Below are positions 32,233 through 44,594 of a stretch of DNA of 64,000 nucleotides, in pieces (positions within the stretch are counted from its first letter, which is position 1; every line of letters begins with the position of its first letter). Source of the stretch: Oreohelix idahoensis (lineage: Eukaryota; Mollusca; Gastropoda; Stylommatophora; Oreohelicidae); contig JAMPIV010022931.1 of NCBI GenBank assembly GCA_024509875.1, positions 682,001-746,000 of the forward strand, in the 5' to 3' direction. The translations under genes and the position numbers were made by a program. A model generated the notes under the pieces. It was not told the DNA's origin and ran no database searches. It saw only the letters and a program-made list of their open reading frames with translations.

Positions 32233-34867
32233 TGTGACAGACAACTTAGCCATCCCTGAATTTGTTAGAATGATGGTAAGAACCCTCTCATAACATCGGT
32301 ACCCCTGAAGTGTTGGATGATATGGTACGACCCTTTGTAACGATCCCTTCGTATAGCATCAGTGCCCCCGAATAATGTGGTAACTCTTCGTCAAACGGGA
32401 TTTTTTCACCTGGACTCATTAGCTATGCAACCGTTCCACTCAGATTGGCAACACGTTTGCTGATTAATATGTGGATAGTTTATCTACCGTTCATTCTGGT
32501 CATCGAATTGATTTAAGGAGAGGTTAAATCACGCCCACGGACATCTCTTGAGCAATCATACGCAGTATTTTCATGAACTTGGCCCAGTGGGGGCGGTGCC
32601 AGAATCAAACAGATAGTAGCGGCACGATCAAACAGACTGAGGGATCTCAGGAAAGACTATCGGCGCTATCAAAGGCAGTAGTGGTGCCTGAAACGAGCGA
32701 CGCAAGTTTCCTGCCGGTATTTCGCATCTCGGTGTTAAACACGAAACCGATCGCAGTGGGAGCGAACGGGAAAGCCGACGCGCAAGCCGCGAGCGGAGAT
32801 ACGTCAGACCAGGGGCGGCTTCCCTCTTTAGTCTGGCGGTCAGATCCCCAAAAGTCTCCTGAGATCTAAAAAGGTGTCAATTTTCTCATGCCCCACCCAT
32901 CTTACATTTCAGCTAGATATAGACAGACCACGTAGAAAGCCATGTTATCATTCGGTTGCCAGAGATTTAAGATTCACTAGCTATTGTAGAAATTCTGCTA
33001 GATTTCCATCTGAACTGGTGGCTACATTAGGAGTGATTTCTGTTTCTGTGCACGGTATAATATATTTGTTAAAGTGATCAGTGGTCTAGTGCTTTCATTT
33101 TTATTTCACTGGATTTTGTGTTTATTTAAATCTATTAAATTAAACTCATCCCAAAAGTTCCAGTGGTAAATTTAATGATATATCTATTATAATATTTCCA
33201 AAAATAATAGATGCTTTAATGTTAAAGTAACTTTAAAGTCGCGAAGGAATTTATAATTAATAAATTTAGTTAAGTCCTATATATATAGATGTATATTTTA
33301 ACCATTAGACTCGTGAAGTGTTTTCTTAAATACGTAATTAAATACGCGAGTGTATATAATAGCCTTAACGGTAAATTTATAGCGCGTTAGAATATTATTT
33401 GATTTTTGAGGTATGATTATGTTGTCATGGGTTTTCTATCTTTTCCTATAGAATGATCACCTTTGCAATCCAGCATAAAGAAATCATACAGAGAGTTTCA
33501 GACTCGGTTCTTAAACTTCCAGATATATTGATGAAACATTTTTAAAATTTAATCTTGTGGTGGTCCGATGCGACCTAGCTATCATAATTACATGAAAGAA
33601 AGCCTACCCAAGAACATTTTTTTTTTAAATCATCAAATTAAAATTCAATCTGTGAGATAAACTGGAAGCTGAACAGTGCCAGTAGCGATATTTTATTTAC
33701 TGCTCTACTGTGAGAGAATACCGATTTACCTGACTGTGACTGAGCCTAGTTTTTCCTCACTGGATTAAAAAACTTTACCGGACAGTTGCTATCATCACGC
33801 ATTGAAGGAATTTTACCATCACTTCATTTTCACCCCTGTGTCGAACTGTGTCAGTGCCATCCCATAGACTCCTTTCTTTATATAATAAAACACAAGAACT
33901 CTTAGGCTTCAAGTCCGGCGATAAGTGGGAATATTTGCTATCAGCAAACCTCGCAACATCTGGGGCGGGACATCGAAGTACTAGACAGTTTGACATGTCA
34001 AGAGTGTAATTGTTGTTTATATAATTCTATGGATTGTTGGATGCTGCAATCGGTAAGTGTGAGTGAATATATGAGTGTGGATCCTCACGCGCGTGCATGA
34101 ATGACAGGATATTTTAATTTGTTTGAAAAACCATTTGTTAATTTTCCTACCGGGTAATACATTTTCAGTATACCCTGCATTGTTCCTTTAAGTGGGATAT
34201 CTTCTTAACGCTGTTCACCCCCCCCCCCTTTTTTTTAATTTGCTTAGTAAAGGGAAGAACAATTGGGGATAACAGGATTTTTTCTACCACCCATACCTAA
34301 GATTTGTAACCCCTCTTTCAGAGTAATTAACTTCACTGTTCCTGATAATTATCTATCTTTGGACTGGGTTTATCTTTGTCTAATACAAGCGGGAAGGGCT
34401 TAGTCGATACCAATCTTCTTCACCTCCCCTAACCTTGTTATTTGCATTTTCTGTACTTATGATAATTTTATGTAACACTTGATATTTGTTTGTGATTTGA
34501 TTTTTTTAAGGTTAATAAACATCAAAAACCTAGTTAGCACTGTGTTGGAAATACCCAAAGCCCAACATTTCCCCTATTTGTTTAATATAGTTGTATCTAC
34601 GTGCGTCTGTGTGTTTGAAGCACCAAATCGGTGTGAGCGCAGATGTGTGTCTGGAAACTGGCAAATAATTGTTTGACCAGGAGAGTCTGAAGAGAAGATT
34701 GAGAGAAACGATTTGTCGTAAATAAGTCTGTCTTTACTCTCCCCAGTACTCTGTGAAGCAACTATTTACTCTCTACATTTTCTATCACTGAGCTTTTCAC
34801 CACCATTCTCCACTCTAAACCGGACCACTATTTCTAAGACTCTTTCTCTCAAAATAAATTTACGACA
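32233..34867 (+). repeat. 3' LTR of Ty3/gypsy copy 2
   Basis: Direct repeat of 24280-26931. It ends AAATTTACGACA at 34867 and is followed by the GTGAC target duplication and the continuation of block A2. The C run is 11 bases (34218-34228). Confidence 0.93.
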
Positions 34868-35902
34868 GTGACAACGTAGATAGCATCTCCACTTAGTGTG
34901 ACATGCAGCTCCGTCCTCTCATATTGCTGGACTTATCTCATCATGTCTCGCGTACACGTTTTCAAACTTCAGCTTGGGCACAACAGTAAGAATAATGTAG
35001 TAGAGTGATGTTTAAATATAAATTAAACAAAAAAAAAAAGGTATTAGATCAGTTTTACAAATTAACGGTACACAAGAAGCACGGGACTTTTCGGGTTTGA
35101 CTATCCGTCAGCCACAGTTATAAATAAACAACAAGGACAAGAAATATAGACAGGTTAAAGAAATATACTATAGACACTACCCAACAAGTAATGTGTATAT
35201 AATAATATATATTACATTTAACAACACAGGTGAAGAGCAATAGCAAAGCAAGGAAAATACAAAAACCGAAAAAAATATAATGACAATTAATTCAACAATC
35301 AACGAAAATCAAAAGCAGAAAATAGAATAACCAAACAACAAGCCCTGATATGACACTATCGGCAAAAGATACGAAGAAGCGGTAAATACAATGACGACTG
35401 GAATCACAAATGTTTACGACTCATATACAACAATCTTGCAAACTAAATAGCTTTTAACTAACTTTCTTTATTCACTACACAACCAGGCACTGACTTTGTG
35501 AACTGTTATCAATTTTCCGTACAGCATCCCATCACTTTTTCCCTCAATACTAAAATGTTAAGATACAGTTATGCTATTACTCTTAGGTATGTAATTTTTT
35601 TTTTACCAAGGGACGTAATATGTGTGACAATAATAATAGTATTATTTAAAGCATTACTTTTTAAGTTAATAATTTATTTCAAAATGTTTACTGCAGAATT
35701 AAGAAAAAAAAGGATTCATTTGTACTTTGTAGGATTTTTTTTTTTTCTTTTTTTTTAATATTAATATGCATTTATATTTGTAAAGCGATAAATAAACATA
35801 CTGGGCTCAAATACAGGTTACTAACTACGTATAACACGAGTTTTGCTTTAGCGCAATTCAGAAATTCTTATCGATACAATATATTTTTGACCGGCACCTA
35901 GT

Positions 35903-36402
35903 GCTGCCTAAAAAACCCAGCACGAATAATGCTGATAAGACCCAACGCCCTAATATCTGGCCTTTGGCTAGGATCATGTGTCTAGACACAGGGACCGGTA
36001 CACTGACATTCATGTGTCATTAGGTCCCTTGTGTGAGAACACAGAGGATCACTAGGTGACACATTTTGTCACTGGGTCTTCTTGTGTTGGGACATGTGGT
36101 CTTGACCGGGGCCGGGTTTGGGCGGGGATAATGCGACCTCATGCGAGGAAAAAAATATGCGACCTCAAGCGAGGGAAAAAAAAAAAAAAAAAAAATAGGA
36201 TCATGTGTCTAGACACAGGGACCGGTACACTGACATTCATGTGTCATTAGGTCTCATGTGTGAGAACACAGAAGATCACTACGGTGACACATGTTGTCAT
36301 TGGGTTTTCTTGTGTTGGGACATGTGGTCTTGACCAGAGCCGGGTTTGGGGCGGGGACAATGCGACCTCATGCGAGGAAAAAATATGCGACCTCAAGCGG
36401 GG

Positions 36403-36438
<36 letters not shown>

Positions 36439-36988
36439 GCCTAAAAAACCCAGCACGAATAATGCTGATAAGACCCTACGCCCTAATATCTGGCCTTTGG
36501 CTAGGATCATGTGTCTAGACACAGGGACCGGTACAGTGACATTCATGTGTCATTAGGTCTCATGTGTGAGAACACAGAAGATCACTACGGTGACACATGT
36601 TGTCATTGGGTTTTCTTGTGTTGGGACATGTGGTCTTGACCAGGGCCGGGTTTGGGCGGGGATAATGCGACCTCATGCGAGGAAAAAATATGCGACCTCA
36701 AGCGAGGGAAAAAAAAAAAAAAAAAAAGCTGCCTAAACTAACAACCTACAGTGTATTTTACACTGTACAACCCAATGCCTAGAATCCGGCTTTTGGCTGG
36801 GATCATGTGTCTAGACACAGGGACCGGTACAGTGACATTCATGTGTCATTAGGTCCCTTGTGTGAGAACACAGAAGATCGCTACGGTGACACATGTTGTC
36901 ATTGGGTCTTCTTGTGTTGGGACATGTGGTCTTGACCAGAGCCGGGTTTGGGCGGGGATAATGCGACCTGATGCGAGGAAAAAAATAT
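35903..36988 (+). repeat. Four tandem poly(A)-tailed retroposon-like units
   Basis: Four related units (about 35911-36195, 36196-36435, 36436-36727 and 36728-36988) share the core GGATCATGTGTCTAGACACA, which contains the 14-bp palindrome TGTGTCTAGACACA. The shared core continues to ATGCGACCTCATGCGAGG and an A-rich end. The first three end in long A runs. The 10-mer GCTGCCTAAA stands before units 1, 3 and 4 and after unit 4 (35903, 36436, 36728, 36989). In block A1 it occurs once (19021), with no unit. This pattern fits repeated retroposition into one target. I see no Pol III boxes. The second unit is 5'-truncated. Confidence 0.8.
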
Positions 36989-37744
36989 GCTGCCTAAACT
37001 AACGTTCTGATGGACGAAGATGATAAGTGCCCTTGTGAGCCCAATAATGACCAAAAGTCCTCATCCCAATCCACAAAACATTATTGCATGAGATGACAAG
37101 GGAAGCTTTCATTACATTGTGATTTGTATGGAAATTAAAAGACATTGAGTCGAACACAAAAATAATCTTCATCTGACATATTAAGTCACCCCAATTCACT
37201 TTTCTTGCATCGCGTTATAGCCTAACCATAAATCTTAAAGCTGAATCGCCAACCATTAGATGGTTAAGTTTTTCTGTAATGTTGGTTAAATAATTTCAGT
37301 TCTATCAAAACTCATTAGCTACCTAGTAGCATAACCCGTCAAAAAACACACAACACGTCTTCCACATGTTACATGTCATCAGCTCCCTCTGGTGATTCTA
37401 GAACAAGGTCTTACCGCTAAGAATGTCAACAGGTTTAACCAATGTCTGTCAAATACCTCGCCAGCGTCTTCTTCCGATACCTTGTTCCGCTGGTACTTGG
37501 CTGGTTCTTGTCATCAGTTCCACACTGGTATCGTATCATTTCAATTCTACTACTCTACACGAGTACGCTGATATTGTAGTCCTTTACAACTAATTTGGTG
37601 ACGTTTAATAGACAGTTATTCGTATCCAGATTTCTGAGTAGCATGATTGTTTTACCAATATTGAGCTTCAGTAGGTACTGAGACATTGCAGATGGACACT
37701 CATGATTCTGAAAATGATCTGGCAAGTCAATGGGATCTTTAAGA

Positions 37745-38036
37745 CGCGTCAACAGTGAGGAATGCAGTCAGCGACCCATAGCTGACTGCTTGTGTCAGGG
37801 TAAGCGAACTAGAGCTGACCAAGACCCTACTCCACCTCCAAGTGGTGGTCGTGGAAACAGGCTGCATCACTGCAGTCTGGCTGAGAGAGTATGGATCGAA
37901 GTGGGAAGGCAAACAAGGTCCTAAAAAATGCCGTGCCGAAGTTGGATGTGTCGGGCCGAAAGGAGCAGATATCGCAGCTTTGCTGTAAACGGCGACACAA
38001 CGCAAACAACGTCCTTTTCAGGACGAAGAAAGAAGA
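37745..38036 (+). mobile_element. Short insert with (GAA)n tail in block A2
   Basis: About 290 bp present in A2 but not in A1 (A1 reads GGGATCTTCAAGATCTTC without a break). It ends GAAGAAAGAAGAAG, a tail resembling that of the LINE at 16263-17312, and only a short AAGA repeat flanks it. It probably represents a SINE or the far 3' end of a non-LTR element. No coding content is recognised. Confidence 0.55.
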
Positions 38037-38321
38037 AGATCTTCATAAACTATTGAGCTAAACGCCAAAATAAAAGAAAAAACTAAACATAAGAGCAATA
38101 GACAATGCTAAAGAAATTGTATACCTTTATGCTTTACCGTCATTCCTTACATCGGCTATGGTATGAAAATGTTTGTTTGTTTGTTTGTTTTTTATAATGT
38201 AAATCCTGTCTATAGTTTTAACACAGCGTTAACATTTACGTTAACATGAAAGACTCTTATATTATAAAACTTAATTATTAAAGTTCTCTGTAATTTGTTG
38301 ATGGGTTACGCGCAAAGAGAT

Positions 38322-39377
38322 CTGTAAAATCCAAATGACACAAAGATTATTGGCCTCTACTTGACGATTTCCAAAATACCTTTCACTGCAAGCACATTAC
38401 AATGCATTTTTTTCATATTTTTTCGAAAAGTGGTGCGGTTGTTTCTTCCGTTTCAAACGCTACTAAGCTTCACATCAAGACAATTATCATCGTTGATTGA
38501 AGAAAAAAGAGGCAGAATACGACAGAGAGAGAAAGTACTGGATAGTTTGACAGTAATTAAATATTAGACAAACATAAAGGTATCTGAAAACATACCTTTA
38601 TATTTGTCTAATATTTATTTACTGTTTACAGGCCTCGGGTTTCCCTTCCTTATGTGTTATAAATGTTTGGACAGTTTGACATCATGACATAGCAAGAAAG
38701 TCAACAAAAATACTCACAAATAGCACTGGCGTTTGGAAGTTGTGGAGATACATGATCGCATTAGCCACCAGGCAGGATACTAGTAAAAGAAGAGGAAGAG
38801 GTATGTCTTCAATTCCTTTGTTCATATTCGTCTAACTCTTATTCGCTTACTCTGAAGATTTCAGAAAAGAGACTTTCCATCTCAGATTCTTTTAATTGTA
38901 TGGAGAAAGCTGTGCTGTCACTCTGCTGCTCTTATGGAGTCAATAACATTGGAGGATACACTCTTTTGCTTTTTTGTCCTCACCACACAGGCACGTTTGT
39001 CTGTCCGGATCTCAGTTTGTTGATCAGATGATGTTTGCGTCTGCACTGGTCGCTTCTCAGTCTGAAAATACTCACTTCATCTCTTCTTGGCAAGGAGTTG
39101 TATGATTCAGCTGTATCAGACTCTGACGATCCTTCTGTCATTTTTATTTAAACGTCTTACGCATTATTGGTTTTATCTCCTGTATGTGTCTGACTTTAGT
39201 TTGGTGTTTGTTCTCTCTTAGTTGGCAACTCTATCTGCATTCTCATTTTCATATATCTTGTAGTGGGCAGGGATCCACCGCACTTTTACATATTAAAAAA
39301 AAAATTACTCACCGTTTCCATTAGTGCTTCTGAAAGGCAGCTCTTTTTGTTTCTTTTTTTTTCTGAGTGCAGCTATA
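38322..39377. other. Intergenic DNA with a long hairpin
   Basis: No gene is recognised. The only structure is the palindrome at 38551-38624, listed separately. Confidence 0.5.
38551..38624. repeat. 74-nt near-perfect palindrome (33-bp stem, 8-nt loop)
   Basis: Arms 38551-38583 and 38592-38624 pair over 33 positions with two mismatches, around the loop CTGAAAAC. The outer ends read CAGTAA and TTACTG. It could be a miniature inverted-repeat element, a Tc1-like terminal fusion (the CAGT start is suggestive, but no flanking TA pair is present) or a hairpin RNA precursor. Confidence 0.85.
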
Positions 39378-40333
39378 ACTGAGAGTCTATGAGAGTCTGT
39401 GACGAACACTATCTTGTCTCTAACAGAGAGTCTGTGAGGAACACATTTTTGTCTCCAAAAGAGAGTATGTGAGAACACTATCTTGTCTTTAACAGAGAGT
39501 CTGTGAGGAACACTATCTTGTCTCTACCAGAAAGTATGCGAGGAACACTATCGTGTCTCTAGCAGGGAGTCTGTGACAAACACTAACTTGTCTCTAACAG
39601 AGAGTCTGTTACGAACACCATCTTGTCCCTAACAGAAAGTCTGTGAGGAACACTATCTTGTCTCTACCAGAAAGTATGCCAGGAACAATATCGTGTCTCT
39701 AACAGAGAGTCTGTGACGAACACTAACTTGTCTCTAACAGAGATTCTGTTTGGACGCTATCTTATCTCTAACAGAGAGTCTGTGAGGAACACTATCTTGT
39801 CTCTATCAAAAAGTATGCGAGGAACAATATCGTGTCTCTAACAGGGAGTCTGTGACGAACACTAACCTGTCGCTAACAGAGAGTCTGTGACGAACACTTT
39901 CTTGTCTGTAACACAGAGTCTGTGAGGGACACTATCTTGTCTCTACCAGAAAGTATGCGAGGAACACTATCGTGTCTCTAACAGAGAGACTGTGATGAAC
40001 ACTAACTTGTCTCTAACAGAGAGTCTGTGACGAACACTATCTTGTCTCTAATAGAGCGTCTGTTTGAACGCTATCTTGTCTCTAACAGAGAGTCTGTGAT
40101 GAACGCTATCTTGTGTCTAACGGAGAGTATGTGAGGAACACTATCTTGTCTCTAACAGAGAGTCTGTTTTAGACGATATCTTGTCTCTAACAGAGAGTCT
40201 GTGAGAAACACTATTTTGTCTCTAACAGAGAGTCTGTGAGAAACATTATCTTGTCTCTAACAGAGAGTCTATGAGGAACACAATCTTGTCTCGAAAAGAG
40301 AGTCTGTAAGGAACACTATCTTGTCTGTAACAG
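39378..40333. repeat. 35-bp minisatellite, about 27 copies, with 140-bp higher-order period
   Basis: The unit is approximately AGAGAGTCTGTGAGGAACAC followed by TATCTTGTCTCTAAC. A distinctive variant (AAAGTATGC) starts at 39531, 39671, 39810 and 39950, that is every fourth monomer, so part of the array grew by amplification of a four-monomer block. Several other variants (CTAACTTGTC, GTCTGTTTG) repeat in phase. No coding is implied. Confidence 0.92.
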
Positions 40334-40417
40334 AATATATGTTTACCACGATGGTAACTGCAGCTATTTTTAGCTCCATGTAAATATGAGTCTCCCCGTG
40401 TATCTTATAAAATTACA

Positions 40418-40543
40418 ATGGGACAAACCAGTGCTACAATCGAACAAACCAGTGCTACAATGCAACAAACCAGTGCTACAATGGAACAAACCAGTGCTAC
40501 AATGGAACAAACCAGTGCTACAATGGGACAAACCAGTGCTGCA
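40418..40543. repeat. 21-bp minisatellite, six copies
   Basis: Tandem copies of ACCAGTGCTACAATGGAACA plus one base, with single-base variants, immediately after the 35-bp array. The multiple-of-three period gives open frames on both strands (KPVLQWN-type repeats), which I do not take as coding. Confidence 0.88.
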
Positions 40544-41623
40544 AGAGCATGTAAATGTTTTGTGCAGGCTCCCTGCAGGGAGACCAGCTGTAGTGGTGGC
40601 TTCATAAACAATGGGGAGGAAAAGATAAGGATGATTATGATGATATATGATTCGCCTTCGTCGTATGTTACCGAGCCCAGAATGCAAAGGGGCATTCTGG
40701 AGTCATCGATATATTACCATCAGCGGAGCACAATTCTATAATATTCATGTGTTGAATATCTGTCTGTTAGGCTAATTACACCTTCATTGACTCTTGAAAC
40801 ATCTACACACTTCCAATGATTTCCTGTGTTGAAACTTGTTGAGAACCCAGCATTGCAAACTAAGCTAGGAGGAGTCAACTGAGCCCCAATTGTAACTCTT
40901 TGACCTGGTTGCCTGCATGAATTAGGATCTCACTGTGTACCTAGTGATAGGTACTGGGAGCTAAGAAGCGGCTGTGTTCAGAACGTGACGATTAATTGGG
41001 AAAGCCTAAAACCAGAGCAAAATATTTTGGTTCTGCATAGTTGGAGAGCTCCATTGGATGACAGGGAATGCACAGTATACCACCTGCTTTTTACTCCTAG
41101 CTTGGGACCAGATTTGACTATCTTTTAAATGCAACCGAAGCTGAAGAAACTGGAGCTCGTGACTTCAACTCAACAGGTTTTGGAATGGCAGAAAAGCCAC
41201 ATGAAAAGCCTATATCTACTGTTTAGATAATGCCAAGGAGTCTTCAATTTGGTATTGTCTAAAAAACGCAGCAGCCTAAGTTAAATAACAACAACAACCG
41301 AGGCCAGAATGGTGAGCAACTAACTCCCGTCAAGTGAGTCCAGAAGGCTGATCCAAGTTCACTGTATAAAAGCGCTCATGTTGTATAGACTCAACTAAAG
41401 AGATTTGGTAATGGCGCCAGCTACTCGACCCTGCAAAGACTTTGCTAAACAAACAACGTCAACAAACCATGGATACATCAATCGAAGTAAATAATTTAAA
41501 TAATTAAACTCAGCCATCCATGGACGGATGAAAGACCTCTATTAAGGAGATCCATGGCGGAGCATACAGAAAGTCAAAAAGTATCTAGGTTCCTGACTCA
41601 CCTTTAACCTTCTAGGGCATGGG
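40544..41623. other. Intergenic DNA, no gene recognised
   Basis: No family motif or long frame. Around 40565-40640 a GCAGGCTCCCTGCAGGGAG segment forms a short inverted repeat and is followed by GATGATTATGATGA, which may be a retroposon tail. Confidence 0.4.
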
Positions 41624-44594
41624 TGTCACGAGTGGTTTTCACTTGTCTGCCTAAGACAAGACAAAAGTCTGTGTGGAGTCTGAGACAAGACAAAAGTCTG
41701 AGTGACCTTTGAGAAGAAATACGAGTTATGGTGTTGAATGTGTTTAGTGACTTATAGTTTTCAGGAGTATAGGACAGAAACTGACTCTCCCTCCTGCTAC
41801 GCAATGACTATGTTTTAACTACTGTCCCACTTCTCTCTCTCTCTCTCTTGTTTGGAGATAAGGTTTAGTACACATAAGTGACTCCACAAATAAAGGTTTA
41901 AGTACTGATAGAAAGTTGAGTCTGATCCGCTCAGTAATTTTCTATTTTATTAACAAGAAGGAAAAACCTGTTGTAAAGCAAAATTATCTGTCACCAAAAA
42001 AAAACATCAAAACAACATAATGCATGTATCAATGCCTAATAACGTCAAGGCTAGTGATCGAAATGAAAATAAGCATACTTAATCCAGATATAAAATCCCA
42101 AGATATTGGAGGAATGTGCTGCTAATTCCTTCAGCAGGAAACCCTGAAATAATGCACTTCCTACCTACACAAACTAAGCCGCCGACTTCGTATTGTCAGC
42201 ACACAATTATTAAATTCACTAACTGTCCCTGTCTACCGTTTATTAAGAGCTTTTTCGCTCTCAGCTACTTTTTATGAGTGTACTCTCACAATTAATCCTA
42301 CAACGTTGGCACGAATTGCACTTATACTCCACTGGGATCACAGCTGACTGGCCGATAGCCTTCGAAGAAATGATGACCCTCTCTTCTCCGGGTTTTTCTC
42401 TGACAAATCCGTGAAAATTATAACCTCGCTGTATCCACTACTTAAGAAAGCAATTTCAAGGACCTATGCAAAGTCCCCCAGATGCATACTTAGGCTATGA
42501 AACCAGGATCTAAATGGGTTCGACGAATGCGCTAAAGATTAAAATTTGTGATTGGGGAAATAAATACACGCCGTGCTTTGGCCTGCCTCTAATCTGTTGG
42601 CGCGATATGTATGGCTGACGTAGCTCTCTAACGTTGAGGCCGTGGGGCATGGTCATTCCACTTTGTTTAGTGGTGGCGTTAACAATTTCTTTACCAGCAG
42701 GGGAAAATCACCTGACTGAACCTGCATTAGGGAGTCGGACTGATCAACTGCCGTACGTTGGGAGTACACCGCTGTGAAGGGGTCTCTGGTTTATCCGGCC
42801 TTTATAGGATGACAGGAAGGTAATTCCAATTTGATGACTCAGATTTCTGTCGGAGGTAACCAGGTGTTGCTGTAATAAAACATATTCAAAAACAGTTATC
42901 ATCTAGTCAAAATAAATCATTATATGGTGCAACATTGAACAAGGTCAGTGCATACACAGATGCAGTTTAACTTATATACGACCCGTCCCTTCTCAATATT
43001 GTCTGCTGTCCAGAGTTGATCTGTTTTCGCAGTTTATCACCCCTCCCCTTCTCACTAATCGATCTCTAGACGAGCACGTGCAGGGGTCTGGCGCAGGCCT
43101 ACACTAGCTAGCGATTTGTGTAACCAGGGGTTTCCCCGTCTGGCGTGACGTAAGTATGCAAAAATTTCTATACCCCCTACATCAGGTGCGAAGTGACCTT
43201 ACACGTTCCGGTCACTTTTCTCTTGCACACAGCGTCAGACAAAATAGCAATTTCTGCCTCTAGTAACTGCGTGGACGGCAAGGCTTAATATCATTATATT
43301 TACAGGCATCAGAACAACAACACGTATAATGCTACTATAGGGAAATCTATAAATGAGTTAAACGTAGCCATACAGTAGATTAGTAATCAATTAACACAAC
43401 CTTACAGGTAGAAAAAAATTATACACTTCAGAGGGCGCAAAACCAAGAACATAGCTTATTGTTACTCTCTGTGTTTAAAGAATCCCCTCCACCTAACGCT
43501 TAATTACACAGTTACCGTTAGGGCACAATTATTTCGTTCATGAAACACATTAAAAACACACTCAAAACTTTCATGAAGTATCTTAAAGTACACAACCATT
43601 GGGCTTCCAAATAAAACCCCGTAATAGGCATACAAACACAACTTCCTTAACAAGAACTGGCCATAGATTTTTGGTGTATGTTGGGTTGTAGCCAAACTAA
43701 CAATTTCTAAAACCCGCTATAATAGCTTACTCTGACTTGTTATAAAACCCAAGAGAAAAATAGCACTAACAAGTTAATTAAGAACGCTTACCGAGACTTG
43801 TAGAGAATATTCCTGACCAATTATTTGGCAAACTGCACAGGCGTCTCTAACTTCTCACGACATAAAATTTGAGGATTGAGCATTTAGAAGCAGAAGACAA
43901 TTAATTATATAGTATGAATAGGCCCCGGGTGTTAGAACACATGGGTTAACATCTACAAAGAGAATGCCGAAAACATTCGTAAGAATTACCCAGAGAATTC
44001 TAGCGACAAGCTACAAAAGAATTAGCGTAACAAAGTAAAGATTATTACGCATACAGAGTTCCACAATTTCCATGGCATCAATGCACAGAGAAGTCTAGGT
44101 GACCGTCATCTCAACAGCGAAGGTGTCTAAACGCAACCCAAAGTCGCACTTACACCAAGTAGCCACGTAACATGATGGACTATAGGAACAGTTTCCCCTG
44201 TTTCGTGAAGAAAAAAAAGAAAAAGAAACCATTATATGGCATAATAGGTACTATTCATGGACACAAGACAGGCAAGAGCTTCCCTGGTGTCAAAGACTCG
44301 GGAACGTTTTGCCGCCCTCTTCTCAAAACTGAGTGTTGGGTTTCTGACTCGTGGTCAAAGAACTTCTAAACAGAAGAGAAGAACATGCCGCTGTGGATGC
44401 CTCAGTTATCTCCTACCAACATTTAGATAAACAGGGAAAAGAACCTATCGGATTCAAGAATGACAAATCAATTACCCCGCTTATCTCTACATAAGGACGA
44501 AAAGCAATAAAATAGGCGTGCCAAAAATCAGAAAGAAATAGGAGGGATGGTAGCTCTATCCAAGTACCCACAATTTATAACCCATTTCGTCACA
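41624..44594. mobile_element. Second solo LTR of the 2.95-kb family, without nested insertions
   Basis: Starts TGTCACGAG and ends CGTCACA, 2,971 bp, collinear with 877-1442 plus 11388-13775. The counterpart of the Ty3/gypsy insertion point is uninterrupted near 42157-42161, and the counterpart of the SINE site is uninterrupted near 44480-44496. Flanks ATGGG (41619-41623) and AAGGA (44595-44599) match at only three of five positions, so this copy is older or the duplication has decayed. No internal region accompanies it. A (TC)n run lies near 41829. Confidence 0.85.

Larger units (their letters stand above)
24280..34867 (+). mobile_element. Complete Ty3/gypsy LTR retrotransposon with integrase upstream of RT (Gmr1-like), copy 2
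   Basis: A 10,588-bp element with LTRs at 24280-26931 (2,652 bp) and 32233-34867 (2,635 bp). They begin TGTGACAG and end TTTACGACA. It is flanked by ATGAC and GTGAC, a 5-bp target duplication with one change. Block A1 contains the unoccupied target at 18228-18232 (GTGAC between the same flanks). The domain order is Gag, protease, integrase, RT, RNase H, all in what was one long frame of about 1,500 codons from 27695 to 32198. Lesions seen: a frameshift near 27955, a stop at 28252, a one-base loss near 29598 and a stop at 30102. The coding part is almost identical to copy 1, but the LTRs and leader are much more diverged. Confidence 0.93.
34868..38321. repeat. Duplicated non-coding block, copy A2, right part
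   Basis: Homologous to A1 from 18228 to 20151. It is interrupted by about 450 bp absent from A1 (roughly 35400-35880), by the poly(A)-tailed units (35903-36988) and by an insert at 37745-38036. Similarity ends at GCGCAAAGAGAT, where A1 and A2 diverge completely. Confidence 0.78.

Noticed and set aside
36056..36556. Lysine-rich open frames in the poly(A)-tailed units
   Set aside because: The lysines come from the A runs; the frames simply pass through retroposon tails.
39378..40333. Possible CRISPR array
   Set aside because: Units follow one another without unique spacers and the context is eukaryotic; it is a minisatellite.
40386..40741. Repetitive proteins read from both strands of the 21-bp array
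   Set aside because: A period divisible by three opens several frames at once; no start context or domain supports coding.
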